A DNA stretch of 64,000 nt from Embleya sp051903075 (GCF_051903075.1 NZ_CP182422.1:1612001-1676000), one strand, 5' to 3'; counted from the stretch's first letter, positions 1 through 8,770 are shown. The notes: generated from the sequence alone by a model not told the origin. Translations and numbers: made by a program.

Positions 1-1
1 A

Positions 2-211
2 ACCCAGAGCCTGGCCTTCAACAAGGCCGCCGTCGACACCATCGCCGAGGCTGGCCGAGACCAGGGCGTGCGGACGGAGGTGATCGCCGTCGTGCAACAC
101 CTGATCGACCGCCAAATCGCGGCGGGCCACGGCAAGGAAAGCTTCGCCCGAATCATCGAAAGCGTGCGGCGGCCGGTGGCCGGCGGTGGTGGCGGTGGGG
201 AAGGGCGCTGA
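2..211 (+). CDS. C-terminal fragment of an NAD(P)-dependent oxidoreductase (imine-reductase-like)
   Basis: Only the last 69 residues are in the window; the reading frame is open from base 2 to a TGA at 209-211. The residues read as a helical C-terminal domain with an N-K-A-A-V-D-T-I pattern, then V-I-A-V-V-Q-H-L-I-D-R, then A-A-G-H-G-K-E-S-F-A-R-I-I-E-S. The AGHG(x)-F-x-x-(L/I)-I-E signature is what I recall from the C-terminal dimerisation domain of imine-reductase-like members of the 6-phosphogluconate dehydrogenase superfamily. The Rossmann half would lie to the left of the window. The family call rests on this short signature only. A glycine run precedes the stop. Confidence 0.45.
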   Translation, partial: TQSLAFNKAAVDTIAEAGRDQGVRTEVIAVVQHLIDRQIAAGHGKESFARIIESVRRPVAGGGGGGEGR

Positions 212-228
212 CGACGGCGGGGGCGGGG

Positions 229-1990
229 TGGGCTGAGTCGGGCTCCCCGGGGGCCTTCCCGAATGGGCCGGGCGTTCCCGGCGCACGTCGCGCCTTTGGC
301 TGCGGGTGGCCGACGCGGGGCCGATCAGAGTCGATGATGGGCCGCCGCCGGCGTGCGTGGCTCCGAGACTCCGGCTCCTGGCGAGACGGCCGCATTTGCT
401 CGGCGAAAACCGGCCGGCAGCGGGGAGCAGGGAGACAGTCGAGTCCGGTCCGCCGGGTGGCGTTCTCGAGTGGGCCGGGCGTTTCCGGCGAGCGTTGCAC
501 CTTTGGTCGCGTGGGCCGGTCCGGGGCTGGTCAGAGTCGGTCGTGGGCCGCCGCCGGCGTGCGGGGCTCCAAGCCCCGGGGCGCCCGGCGAGACGGGTGC
601 GTTGCTCGGCGAAAACCGGCTGGCGGCGGGGGCAGGTGGGTGGTCGGGTCGGAGAGGTCCGGGGACCTTCCCGGGTGGGTTGGGCAGGGCATTTCGAGGT
701 GCGGTGGGCGTGTGGGGGGCGGGAGTTCACAAAACCGGACAGCGTGAGGTGCCGTGGACTCGGCGCGCGAGAAAACCTCAGGTCAGCGAGGAGGGAAGCC
801 GCTTCGAGTGCCTCGGGATCCGGTTTCGGCCCCCACTGGGCACTTTCGGTCGGCTCGACAGCCTCTGCGAGGTCGCAGCGCCCGAAGCCAACCCGACTGG
901 GCAGTTGCGGTCTCCACTGCGGCGATGGGGAGGCCGGAGCGCACGAAACCGGCACACGACGCCCGACTTTCCGCTCTGATCTCACAAAACCGCAGGTCAC
1001 CGAAGCTCAAAGCCCACAACCACCCACCGCGATCCGGTTTCGAACCCCAACTCTCCTCCAAACACCCCGAAACGCCCCGGCCCACCCGGGAAGGCCCCCG
1101 GAGAACCCGACCCGAGCGCCCTCCCGCTCCCTCGCTGCCGGCCGGTTTGTCGCCGAGCAACGCACCCGTCTCGCCGGGCACCCCGGGTCTCGAAGCCCCG
1201 CACGCCGGCGGCGGCCCGCCACCGACTCAGACCAGCCCCGCACCAGCCACCCGCAACCAACGACGCAACGCGCGCGGAAGGCCCCCGGCCCACTCGGGAA
1301 GGCCCTCCGGAGCACTCGACCCGAGCGCTCTCCCGCTCCCCCGCCGCCAGCCGGTTTTCGCCGGGCAACCCACTCGTCTCGTCGGGCGCCCTGGGCCTCG
1401 GAGCCCCGCACGCCGGCGGCGGCCCGCCACCGACTCAGACCGGCCCCGCACCGGCCCACGCAGCCAAAGGCGCAACGACCGCCGAAAGCACCCGGCCCAC
1501 TCGGGAAGGCCCCTCGGAGCACTCGACCCGACTACTTACCTGCTCCCCGCCGCCAGCCGGTTTTTGCCGAGCAACGCACCCGTCTCGTCGGGGGCCGGCA
1601 GTTTTGGAGCCCCGCACGCCGGCGGCGGCCCACCACCGACTCTGACCAGCCCCGGACCGGCCCACGCGACCAAAGGCGCAGCGCCCGCCGAAAGCACCCG
1701 GCCCACTCGGGAACGCCATCCGGAGGACCCGACCCGAGCGCCCTCCCGCTCCCTCGCTGCCGGCCGGTTTTGCCGAACAATGCGGCCGTCTCGCCAGGAG
1801 CCGGCGTCTCGGAGCCCCGCACGCCGGCGGCGGCCAACCACCGGCTCTGACCAGCCCCGCACCGGCCGGCCGGCCGGCCCGCAACCAAAGACCCAACGCC
1901 CCCCGAAAGCACCAGACCCACTCGGGAAGGCCCCCAAGCACCCGACCCAACCCCCTCCCCCCGCGCCAACCACCCGTCACCCTTGAATAG
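229..1990. repeat. Two opposed arrays of a degenerate ~206-bp repeat
   Basis: There is no convincing gene between 212 and 2122. A repeat unit of about 206 bp occurs about 2.5 times in forward orientation (conserved block GCCTTCCCGARTGG at 253, 460 and 665) and about 4.5 times as reverse complement (CACTCGGGAAGGC-type block at 1083, 1291, 1498, 1704 and 1919). A second landmark, GCCGCCGCCGGCGTGCG, sits at 341 and 547, and its complement at 1199, 1407, 1613 and 1818. A unique core of about 350 bp (roughly 720-1070) separates the arms. The forward arm is G/T-rich and the reverse arm C/A-rich. Long open frames on both strands are a by-product of stop-free GC-rich repeats; they have no usual ribosome site, and neighbouring units shift frame. 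Confidence 0.85.
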
Positions 1991-2003
1991 TTCACCAAGT
2001 TAA

Positions 2004-2018
2004 GTTACAACACGTAAC
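2004..2018. promoter_or_regulatory. Inverted repeat GTTAC-N5-GTAAC upstream of the amidohydrolase
   Basis: A perfect 5-bp inverted repeat around AACAC lies in a locally AT-richer stretch about 105 bp before the amidohydrolase start. It looks like a dimeric regulator site, but no regulator gene adjoins it. Confidence 0.35.
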
Positions 2019-2066
2019 GTAAATCCAAGGGAGCCCCGGCAGTCCGACCCGACCCACCCCCCGGCA

Positions 2067-2109
2067 ATCCGGCACAAGTAATCCCACCCCGGTATCCGGC
2101 ACAAGTAAT
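2067..2109. promoter_or_regulatory. 16-bp direct repeat just before the amidohydrolase start
   Basis: ATCCGGCACAAGTAAT occurs exactly twice, at 2067-2082 and 2094-2109, 27 bp apart, ending 13 bp before the ATG at 2123. The second copy runs into the ribosome site AGGGAG. Its placement suggests an operator or a translation-control element. The function is inferred from position only. Confidence 0.45.
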
Positions 2110-2122
2110 AGGGAGAAGCCCC

Positions 2123-3823
2123 ATGGCCGATCTGCTCGTACGCGGAGGCACCGTCGTCGACGGAACCGGAGCGCCCCCCACCCCCGCCGACGTGCGGATC
2201 AGGGGTGGCGTCATCGTCGAGGTCGGCCCCGGGCTGCTCCCGGACGGTGGCACCGAGCGTGTCGTCGAGGCGGGCGGGGCCTACGTCGCGCCCGGGTTCA
2301 TCGAGGCGCATACGCACGTCGACGGGGCCATGTGGTGGAACCCGGATCTCGATCCGCTGCCCGCCTACGGCACCACCACCGTCGTGTTCGGCAACTGTGG
2401 GATGTCGGTGGCGCCGTTGCGGGAGAGTGCGCGTGGGCCCGTGCTCGATCTGTTCTGCTTCCTGGAGGACCTTCCGCTCTCCGCCTTCCAGGACAAGGTG
2501 CCGTGGACGTGGGAGCGCTGGCCGGAGTACCGCCGCGCGGTCGAGGGGCAGGCCGTCGCGGTCAACGTGGCCGGGTTCGTCGGGCACCTGACCCTGCGCA
2601 CCACCGTGATGGGTGCGGAGGCGTCCTGGGGGCGGGCGGCGACCGGCGAGGAGATCGCCGAGATGGCCGCGTTGCTTGACGAGTCGTTGACTCATGGAGC
2701 TATCGGCTTGTCGACCAATGTCTTCGACAAGGACCGCTACCTCAAGCCCGTCCCCACCCGGCTCGCCGAGGACGCCGAGTTCGAGGCGCTGGCCGACGTG
2801 CTCGCCCGGCACCCCGGGGCCACCCTCCAACTGATCACCCGGTTCAACGAACCGGACAACATCGACGCCGACGTGGAGCGCTTCGCCCGCATCTGCAAGC
2901 CGCGTGGGATCCGGGCCCAGTGGACCGCCATCCCGTCCACCGTTCGGGAGGACTACCTGCGCGAACAGACCATCGCGCTGCACCGCAGGCTGCGCGCCGA
3001 CGGCGTCGACTTCTGGCCGAACGTGCCGCACAAACCGCTGGAGCCGTTCTTCAACTTCGAGCGTGCGCTCACCTTCCAGCGGGTCGCCGCGTGGAACCAC
3101 TGGATCAACGGTCCGGCCGAGACCAAGCTCGCCACCCTCGCCGATCCGCGGTGGCGGGCCCAGGCCCGCGAGGACTGGGACAACCGGGTCTCGTCGTCGA
3201 CATCTCGACTGGATCGCCCCGAGTCGCTGATCCTGGCCATCTCGGAGACCGGGCACGGCCCGCTCGGCATCTCGCTCAAGGAGTACGCCGACCGGGAGGG
3301 GCTGCACATCTCCGACGCGCTGGCCACCTGGATCGGCCACAACGGGATCCTGTCCTGCCTGCGCGGCATCCCGGACGCGTTCGACGAGCCGGTCGTGGCC
3401 GGCCTGTTCGCCGAGCCGCACACGCTGACCAACATCAACGACTCCGGCGCGCACCTGCAACTGTTCTGCGGCTCGGGCGAGAACGTCTACCTGCTCACCC
3501 GCTACGTGCGCGACACCGGCCTGCTGAGCGTCGAGCAGGCGGTGCACAACCTCACCGGCAAGCTCGCCGGCTTCTTCGGGCTGGGCGACCGGGGCGTGAT
3601 CGCCCCGGGCCTGGCCGGCGACCTCGTGGTGTTCGCGCTCGACGAGATCGAGGTGCGGCCGGAGGAGAAGCGCTACGACAACCCGGACAGCTCGTGGCGC
3701 TTCACGCGCGGACCGGCCGGCGTACGGGCCACCATCGTGCGCGGCGTGCCCACCGTGCTCGACGCCGAGCCCACGGGGGAGCGGCCGGGCACGATGGTCG
3801 GGCTCGTTTCGTCGCCCGACTGA
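2123..3823 (+). CDS. N-acyl-D-amino-acid deacylase / D-aminoacylase-type amidohydrolase
   Basis: This 566-residue protein belongs to the amidohydrolase superfamily, D-aminoacylase branch, which hydrolyses N-acyl-D-amino acids or similar amides with zinc. It opens with the family's typical strand (LLVRGGTVVDGTG) and then has the metal-binding HTHVDG motif (about residues 67-72). GNCGMSVAP (about 91-99) is the D-aminoacylase signature, whose Cys is a metal ligand in the family. Near the C terminus, NDSGAH (about 439-444) carries the catalytic Asp, and VIAPGLAGDLVVF is the usual end of the composite beta-domain. There is no signal peptide, so it should be cytoplasmic. AGGGAG precedes the ATG at a good distance. 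It appears monocistronic. The exact substrate cannot be read from the sequence. Confidence 0.85.
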   Translation: MADLLVRGGTVVDGTGAPPTPADVRIRGGVIVEVGPGLLPDGGTERVVEAGGAYVAPGFIEAHTHVDGAMWWNPDLDPLPAYGTTTVVFGNCGMSVAPLRESARGPVLDLFCFLEDLPLSAFQDKVPWTWERWPEYRRAVEGQAVAVNVAGFVGHLTLRTTVMGAEASWGRAATGEEIAEMAALLDESLTHGAIGLSTNVFDKDRYLKPVPTRLAEDAEFEALADVLARHPGATLQLITRFNEPDNIDADVERFARICKPRGIRAQWTAIPSTVREDYLREQTIALHRRLRADGVDFWPNVPHKPLEPFFNFERALTFQRVAAWNHWINGPAETKLATLADPRWRAQAREDWDNRVSSSTSRLDRPESLILAISETGHGPLGISLKEYADREGLHISDALATWIGHNGILSCLRGIPDAFDEPVVAGLFAEPHTLTNINDSGAHLQLFCGSGENVYLLTRYVRDTGLLSVEQAVHNLTGKLAGFFGLGDRGVIAPGLAGDLVVFALDEIEVRPEEKRYDNPDSSWRFTRGPAGVRATIVRGVPTVLDAEPTGERPGTMVGLVSSPD

Positions 3824-4217
3824 CGGAACGTCACATAACTCCCCTTACCCTTGGAACACGGCGGTGGGTCACCGACCCTCCGCCGCGTCACGGTTTCGTG
3901 ACGATCCGGCCTGGCCTTCACCATGGGGCAGGCACCACAGGGACGCTACGGCCAACGTGATCGATGCCACGGACCGCGTACGGGGAGCGGGACCCGCGGC
4001 CTCTTCACAGCGGGCATGCGCGGAGGGCAACCTTGTGGATACGGGCAACCGGTTCCACGACCGAAAATGACTCGATCGGCGTCCGAATTACGCCGATTTG
4101 GGCAATGACGGTACGTCGTGAGCAATCACCGCCGGAAGCGCGATGGCCCTCCGTCTAGGTAGCATCCGCCGAGTGCCGCCCGTTACCGACGGGCACGCCC
4201 CCCGACAAAGGTTCTCG
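3824..4217. other. Intergenic region with small inverted repeats
   Basis: This 394-bp gap has no ORF with coding character. It contains GTCACG-gttt-CGTGAC at 3887-3902 and TCGGCGT-N7-ACGCCGA at 4076-4096. The second lies about 120 bp before psd and may belong to its control region. Nothing else is recognised. Confidence 0.4.
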
Positions 4218-4880
4218 ATGAGTGACGATTCCCCCTCGCCGGCTTCGGCGGGGTTCGTGCCGACGCAACGGCCGCGCCTGGCCAAGGGAGCTTCTCCCTG
4301 GCTGGTGCCGACGGCCGTGACCGGCGCGTTGACCGGTTTGGCCGCACTGCGCAACCGGCGCTGGGCCCTCGCGGCCGTGCCGACGCTGGCTCTCACCGGT
4401 GGCATGCTGTGGTTCTTCCGTGACCCGGAGCGCGTCATCGGCGACGGCGTAATCGCCTCGGCCGACGGCGTGGTCCAGAGCATCGACCCCTGGCCCGACG
4501 GCCGCACCCGGGTCGCGACGTTCATGAGCCCGTTGAACGTGCACGTGAACCGTGCGCCGCTCGACGGCGTCGTGAAGTCCGTGGAGCACAAGGCCGGCGG
4601 ATTCGTTCCGGCGTTCAACAAGGAAAGCGAGCACAACGAGCGCGTTGTGTGGATCTTCGACACCGCGATCGGCGACGTGGAGCTGGTGCAGATCGCCGGG
4701 ACCGTCGCGCGGCGCATCGTGCCGTATCTGGAGCCGGGTACGGAGGTCGCCCGCGGCGACCGCATCGGCCTGATCCGGTTCGGCTCGCGCGTGGACGTGT
4801 ACCTGCCGCCGGGCGTCGAGCCCGCGGTGACCGTGGGACAACGGACGACGGCGGGAGAGACACGTCTTGACCGGGACTGA
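4218..4880 (+). CDS. psd: Phosphatidylserine decarboxylase proenzyme
   Basis: Psd converts phosphatidylserine to phosphatidylethanolamine at the membrane. This is the short, archaeal-like class (220 residues). A hydrophobic N-terminal segment of two short membrane helices (about residues 27-65) is followed by FFRDPER, the MSPLNVHVNR motif, a conserved HNERV stretch, and the self-cleavage site RFGSRVD. In the family the Ser of this GS becomes the pyruvoyl group, leaving an alpha subunit of about 32 residues. The frame is open upstream to 4143, but the ATG at 4218 is preceded by AAAGG at the right distance, and the earlier residues look non-coding. The stop overlaps pssA by 14 nt, so the two are co-translated and together form the PE pathway. 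Confidence 0.93.
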   Translation: MSDDSPSPASAGFVPTQRPRLAKGASPWLVPTAVTGALTGLAALRNRRWALAAVPTLALTGGMLWFFRDPERVIGDGVIASADGVVQSIDPWPDGRTRVATFMSPLNVHVNRAPLDGVVKSVEHKAGGFVPAFNKESEHNERVVWIFDTAIGDVELVQIAGTVARRIVPYLEPGTEVARGDRIGLIRFGSRVDVYLPPGVEPAVTVGQRTTAGETRLDRD

Positions 4881-5715
4881 TTACGACGATACGGCCGACC
4901 TGGATGTCGCCGAGCTGAACATCCTGGGCACCCCGGTCGAGGACGATCCGCAGGCGTGCCTGTCCTCGCGGATCTCGGTCGCCGACGTGCTCACGCTGGG
5001 CAACGCGGCGTGCGGGTTCATGGCGATCTACTTCCTCGCCTGCTCGGTGATGGCGCAGCGCGGCGGCGACGTCGGCGTCTCGGCCGAGCGCGGCATGGCG
5101 GCGGCCGTGGTGCTGATGCTGGTCGGCGCGTTGTGCGACCTGTGTGACGGCATGGTCGCCCGCAAGCTGCGGATGTCCTCGCTCGGCGCGCAGCTGGACA
5201 ACCTCGCGGACGTGATCACCTTCGGTGTCGCGCCGGCGTTCTTCGTGGTCACCTGGGCCGCCGTGCCGGTGAACGCGGGTCAGGCGCCGGCCGCGGTACT
5301 GGTCGCGCTGTCCGTGCTGATCGCCGGTGTCCTTCGGCTGGCCAGATTCGCGACCACGCCGGGGCGTCCAGGGGTGTTCCAGGGCATGCCCATCCCGATG
5401 GGCGCGATGACGGTCGTCTCGATCGTGCTGCTCGACCTGCCGTTCACGCCGGCCGCGGTGCTGATCGTGGCCGTGTCCGGGCTGATGGTCAGTCGGATCG
5501 AGTACCCCAAGCCGCAGGGCAACATGGCGATCCTGGTCATGGCGGGGATCGCGCTGAGCATGAGCTGCCTGATCGCCTGGGCGGCCGACGCGCCCGGCAG
5601 CGACTGGATGCTCAACATGGGCGCGACCACCCAGGTCGCCCTGGCCCTGCTCGTGCCCGCGATGGCGATGGCCCGCAAGGGCGTGGAGCGCATCGGCCTG
5701 CGGATGATCCGCTAG
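4867..5715 (+). CDS. pssA: CDP-diacylglycerol-serine O-phosphatidyltransferase
   Basis: This integral membrane enzyme makes phosphatidylserine from CDP-diacylglycerol and serine, the substrate of the overlapping upstream psd. The CDP-alcohol phosphotransferase motif DG-x2-AR ... G-x3-D-x3-D is at about residues 95-116 and is followed by VITFGVAP, typical of PssA. The spacing between AR and G is one residue shorter than the general consensus. About seven hydrophobic segments follow. Translation starts at a TTG inside the psd gene with GGGAGAG upstream, so it is likely translationally coupled. The 282-residue length is normal. Confidence 0.93.
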   Translation: MTGTDYDDTADLDVAELNILGTPVEDDPQACLSSRISVADVLTLGNAACGFMAIYFLACSVMAQRGGDVGVSAERGMAAAVVLMLVGALCDLCDGMVARKLRMSSLGAQLDNLADVITFGVAPAFFVVTWAAVPVNAGQAPAAVLVALSVLIAGVLRLARFATTPGRPGVFQGMPIPMGAMTVVSIVLLDLPFTPAAVLIVAVSGLMVSRIEYPKPQGNMAILVMAGIALSMSCLIAWAADAPGSDWMLNMGATTQVALALLVPAMAMARKGVERIGLRMIR

Positions 5716-5739
5716 CGGCCGGCATCCGCACCACCGCTT

Positions 5740-5773
5740 CGGACGCCGTCACCCCTCGGGGTGGCGGCGTCCG
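5740..5773. terminator. Hairpin between convergent pssA and recD2
   Basis: CGGACGCCGTCACCC pairs with GGGTGGCGGCGTCCG (one G-T pair) around a tiny loop. It lies 25 bp after pssA and 62 bp before the end of recD2, so it can serve both genes. There is no clear U-tract, as is common in actinomycetes. Confidence 0.7.
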
Positions 5774-5834
5774 GCGTTTCCGGGCCCGGGGCCGGGCCTC
5801 ACGGGGTCGGGTGAGTCAAGGTCCCGGCCCGCCC

Positions 5835-8090
5835 CTACCGCAACCGGTGTGCCAACCCCGTGAACCGTTTGCCCGCCGACACCGTCCGCACCGCCTGCCC
5901 GAGCGCGCGTCGCGAGCCGACCAGGACCACCAGGCGCTTGGCGCGGGTGATCGCGGTGTAGAGCAGATTGCGCTGGAGCATCATCCAGGCACCCGTGGTC
6001 ACCGGCACCACCACCGCCGGATACTCGCTGCCCTGCGAGCGGTGGATGGTCACCGCGTACGCGTGCGACAGCTCGTCGAGCTCGGCGAAGTCGTAGTCGA
6101 CCTCCTCGTCCTCCTCGGTGCGCACCACGAGCTTCTGCTCCTCGGGGGACAGCGCGACGACCACCCCGCCGGTGCCGTTGAAGACGCCGTTGGCGCCCTT
6201 GTCGTAGTTGTTGCGGATCTGGGTGACCTTGTCGCCGACCCGGAAGACGCGCCCGCCGAACCGCTTCTCCGGCAGGCCCTCGCGCGAGGGCGTGAGCGCC
6301 TGCTGGAGCAGCAGGTTGAGCGCGCCGGCTCCGGCGGGGCCGCGGTGCATCGGGGCGAGCACCTGGATGTCGCGGCGGGGGTCCAGACCGAACTTGCGCG
6401 GGATGCGCCGGGCGACCACGTCCACGGTCAGCGTGGCCGCGTCCTCCGTCTCCTCGGCCGGGAACAGGAAGAAGTCGCTCAGCCCGTCGGTGACCGGCGG
6501 GCGGCCGGCGTTGATCCGGTGTGCGTTGGTCACCACGCCCGACTGCTGGGCCTGGCGGAAGATCTGGGTCAACCGCACCCGGGGCACCCGTTCGGCCGCG
6601 AGCAGGTCGCGCAGCACCTCGCCGGCGCCGACGCTGGGCAGCTGGTCCACGTCGCCGACGAACAACACGTGCGCGCCCGCCGGTATCGCCTTGATCAGCT
6701 TGTTGGCGAGCAGCAGGTCCAGCATCGACGCCTCGTCGACCACCACGAGGTCGGCGTCGAGCGGCTTGTCCTGGTCGTAGGCCGCGTTGCCGCCGGGTTG
6801 GAGCTGCAACAGCCGGTGCACGGTGGCCGCTTCGCATCCGGTCAGCTCGGCGAGCCGTTTGGCGGCCCGGCCGGTGGGCGCGGCCAGGATCACCTTCGCG
6901 TCGCGCGCGCGGGCCAGTTCGACCACGGATCGTACGGTGAAGCTCTTGCCGCAGCCCGGACCGCCGGTGAGCACCGCGACCTTGCTGGTCAGCGCGAGCC
7001 GTACGGCCTGCTCCTGCTCGGGCGCCAGCGCCGTGCCGGTCCGGCCGCGCAGCCAGGTCAGCGCCCGGGTCCAGTCCAGGTCGGCGAAGGCGGCCAGCCG
7101 GTCCTCGCGCGCGCCCAACAACGCGCGCACCCGCCCGGCGAGGGAGAGTTCGGCGCGGTGGAACGGCACCAGGTAGACCGCCTGGACCGGATCGCCCTGG
7201 GTCCCGGACACCGTCACCGGGCCGGGCAGTTCCTCGCAGACCACGCCCTCCTCCCCGATCAGGTCGTTCAGGCAGCGCACCACGAGGTCGGAGGGCACGT
7301 CGAGGATCTTCACCGCCTCGGCGACCAGGACGTCGGCGGGCAGGTAGCAGTGGCCGCTGTCGGAGCCCTCGGACAGCGTGTACTGCAGGCCGGCCTTGAT
7401 CCGCTGCGGCGCGTCGTGCGGTATCCCGACCGCCTTGGCGATCGCGTCGGCGGTCTTGAAGCCGATCCCCCACACGTCGGCGGCGAGCCGGTAGGGCTCG
7501 GTGCGCACCACGGTGATCGACGCGTCGCCGTACTCCTTGAAGATCCGCACCGCCGGCGAGGTGGAGATGCCGATGCCCTGGAGGAAGACCATCACCTCCT
7601 TGATCGCCTTCTGTTCCTCCCACGCGGCGGCGATCAGCTTGGTGCGCTTGGGTCCCAGGCCCGGGACCTGGATGAGCTGCGTGGCGTCCTCGTCGATCAC
7701 GTCGAGCGAGCGGACCCCGAAGTGTTCGACGATGCGGTCGGCGGTCTTGGGGCCGATGCCCTTGATCAGCCCGGAGCCGAGATAGCGGCGGATGCCCTGG
7801 ACGGTGGCCGGCAGCACGGTGCTGAACGATTCGACCTGGAACTGTTTGCCGAACTGCGGATGGCTGCCCCACCGGCCGCGCATCCGGATCGACTCGCCGG
7901 GCTGGGCGCCGAGCAGCGCGCCGACGACGGTGAGCAGTTCGGTGCCACTGCGGCCGGTGTCCACCCGGGCGACGGTCCAGCCGTTCTCGTCGTTCTGGTA
8001 CGTGATCCGTTCCAGCACGGCCTCGAGGACGGCCCCTCCCCCGGCCCCGGATTCCGGGCCGGGCGGTATCCCCGGCAGCGTGCTCGTCAT
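5835..8090 (-). CDS. recD2: RecD2-type SF1B DNA helicase
   Basis: RecD2 is the RecBC-independent 5'-3' helicase of the RecD family, implicated in replication-fork and mismatch or break repair. The 751 residues show the RecD2-specific N-terminal part with tandem helix-hairpin-helix segments (GIGPKTADRIV at about 113 and VPGLGPKRTKLI at about 143). The helicase core follows: Walker A GGPGCGKS at about 375, Walker B VVVDEAS at about 452, VGDVDQLPSVGAG, QIFRQ, and the UvrD-like C-terminal motif HRSQGSEYP with LLYTAITRAKR. The length is typical. It is transcribed divergently from the SRPBCC gene and convergently to pssA. Confidence 0.94.
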   Translation of the reverse strand: MTSTLPGIPPGPESGAGGGAVLEAVLERITYQNDENGWTVARVDTGRSGTELLTVVGALLGAQPGESIRMRGRWGSHPQFGKQFQVESFSTVLPATVQGIRRYLGSGLIKGIGPKTADRIVEHFGVRSLDVIDEDATQLIQVPGLGPKRTKLIAAAWEEQKAIKEVMVFLQGIGISTSPAVRIFKEYGDASITVVRTEPYRLAADVWGIGFKTADAIAKAVGIPHDAPQRIKAGLQYTLSEGSDSGHCYLPADVLVAEAVKILDVPSDLVVRCLNDLIGEEGVVCEELPGPVTVSGTQGDPVQAVYLVPFHRAELSLAGRVRALLGAREDRLAAFADLDWTRALTWLRGRTGTALAPEQEQAVRLALTSKVAVLTGGPGCGKSFTVRSVVELARARDAKVILAAPTGRAAKRLAELTGCEAATVHRLLQLQPGGNAAYDQDKPLDADLVVVDEASMLDLLLANKLIKAIPAGAHVLFVGDVDQLPSVGAGEVLRDLLAAERVPRVRLTQIFRQAQQSGVVTNAHRINAGRPPVTDGLSDFFLFPAEETEDAATLTVDVVARRIPRKFGLDPRRDIQVLAPMHRGPAGAGALNLLLQQALTPSREGLPEKRFGGRVFRVGDKVTQIRNNYDKGANGVFNGTGGVVVALSPEEQKLVVRTEEDEEVDYDFAELDELSHAYAVTIHRSQGSEYPAVVVPVTTGAWMMLQRNLLYTAITRAKRLVVLVGSRRALGQAVRTVSAGKRFTGLAHRLR

Positions 8091-8128
8091 GCCGCCCGAG
8101 CGTAGTCAACGGGGGCGACACAGTAACT

Positions 8129-8140
8129 AGAACATGTTCT
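8129..8140. promoter_or_regulatory. Palindrome AGAACATGTTCT between recD2 and the SRPBCC gene
   Basis: This perfect 12-bp palindrome lies 39 bp upstream of the recD2 start and 121 bp upstream of the SRPBCC start, so it could control both. The half-site spacing (GAAC-N2-GTTC) is unlike the actinobacterial LexA box (GAAC-N4-GTTC). It resembles a TetR-type operator. Confidence 0.4.
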
Positions 8141-8160
8141 CTTTTTGCTCCCCGACACCA

Positions 8161-8189
8161 TTGACTGTGTCACATATCGGCGGTACGTT
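8161..8189 (+). promoter_or_regulatory. SigA-like promoter for the SRPBCC gene
   Basis: TTGACT at 8161-8166 and TACGTT at 8184-8189 are separated by 17 bp, a close fit to the housekeeping promoter consensus. They point at the gene starting at 8261 and leave a leader of roughly 65 nt. Confidence 0.6.
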
Positions 8190-8260
8190 CCGTGCACTCC
8201 ATGCTCCGAGCCGCAAGCTCTCCGCAGATCGAAACAGATCGAAACCGTGAGGACACACGC

Positions 8261-8689
8261 ATGCCCGTCATCAACGAGCAGGTCGAGGTCGCTGCCAGTC
8301 CCGAGGCCGTGTGGGCGAAGCTGACCGACTACAGCGTCTTCGGCGAATGGATGGTCCCGCACGTCGAGTTCCCGAACGGCGCCCCGGACAAGCTCGAAGC
8401 CGGCGTGGCGTACGACGAGAAGATGAAGCTGATGGGCTTCCCGGCGGACATCAAGTGGACGATCAAGGATGTCGAGGCGGGCAAGTCCCTGGCGCTCGAC
8501 GGCAAGGGCCCGATGGGCGTGATCATGACCGAGACCTTCATCGTCGAGGCGTCCGGTGACGGTTCGATCCTGCGGATCGAGTCCGAGGTCAAGGGCGGCG
8601 CGGTACAGATGATGGCCGGCAAGGTCACCAAGGCCACTCAGGAGGCGCTGATCGAGTCGCTGGCCAAGTTCGCCGCGCTCGTCAAGTAA
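8261..8689 (+). CDS. SRPBCC (START/Bet v1-like) domain protein
   Basis: This small 142-residue protein has the SRPBCC fold, a hydrophobic ligand-binding pocket shared by polyketide cyclases and CoxG-like proteins. It starts with the usual beta-strand and helix pattern (VEVAASPEAVWAKLTD) and has the strand-rich middle and the long C-terminal helix (MAGKVTKATQEALIESLAKF). The ATG at 8261 follows GTGAGGA; upstream in-frame residues fall within the leader of a good promoter and were excluded. It is monocistronic, with its own promoter and a strong terminator. Ligand and role cannot be told from sequence. Confidence 0.85.
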   Translation: MPVINEQVEVAASPEAVWAKLTDYSVFGEWMVPHVEFPNGAPDKLEAGVAYDEKMKLMGFPADIKWTIKDVEAGKSLALDGKGPMGVIMTETFIVEASGDGSILRIESEVKGGAVQMMAGKVTKATQEALIESLAKFAALVK

Positions 8690-8718
8690 CACCCCCGCGC
8701 AGCACGCACGACGACCAC

Positions 8719-8770
8719 GCACCACGACCACCCGCCCCGGGCTTGTGCCCGGGGCGGGTGGTCGTGGTGC
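8719..8770 (+). terminator. Perfect 24-bp hairpin terminator
   Basis: The arms 8719-8742 and 8747-8770 are perfectly complementary around a TTGT loop. The hairpin begins 30 bp after the SRPBCC stop. It is one of the strongest hairpins in the window. Confidence 0.9.

Noticed and set aside
306..1998. Long overlapping open frames on both strands in the left repeat region
   Set aside because: They run through 206-bp repeat units, which are stop-free because of extreme GC content. They lack ribosome sites and wobble bias, and neighbouring units shift frame.
3864..4158. Small plus-strand open frames before psd
   Set aside because: They overlap each other in different frames, have no coding bias, and are in the psd leader region.
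5811..8105. A 764-residue open frame antisense to recD2
   Set aside because: It is the shadow of the recD2 codon bias on the other strand. Recognisable helicase motifs are all on the minus strand.
8129..8140. AGAACATGTTCT as a LexA or KstR site
   Set aside because: The LexA box needs GAAC-N4-GTTC and the KstR box ends in a different base. Only a generic TetR-like site is supported.
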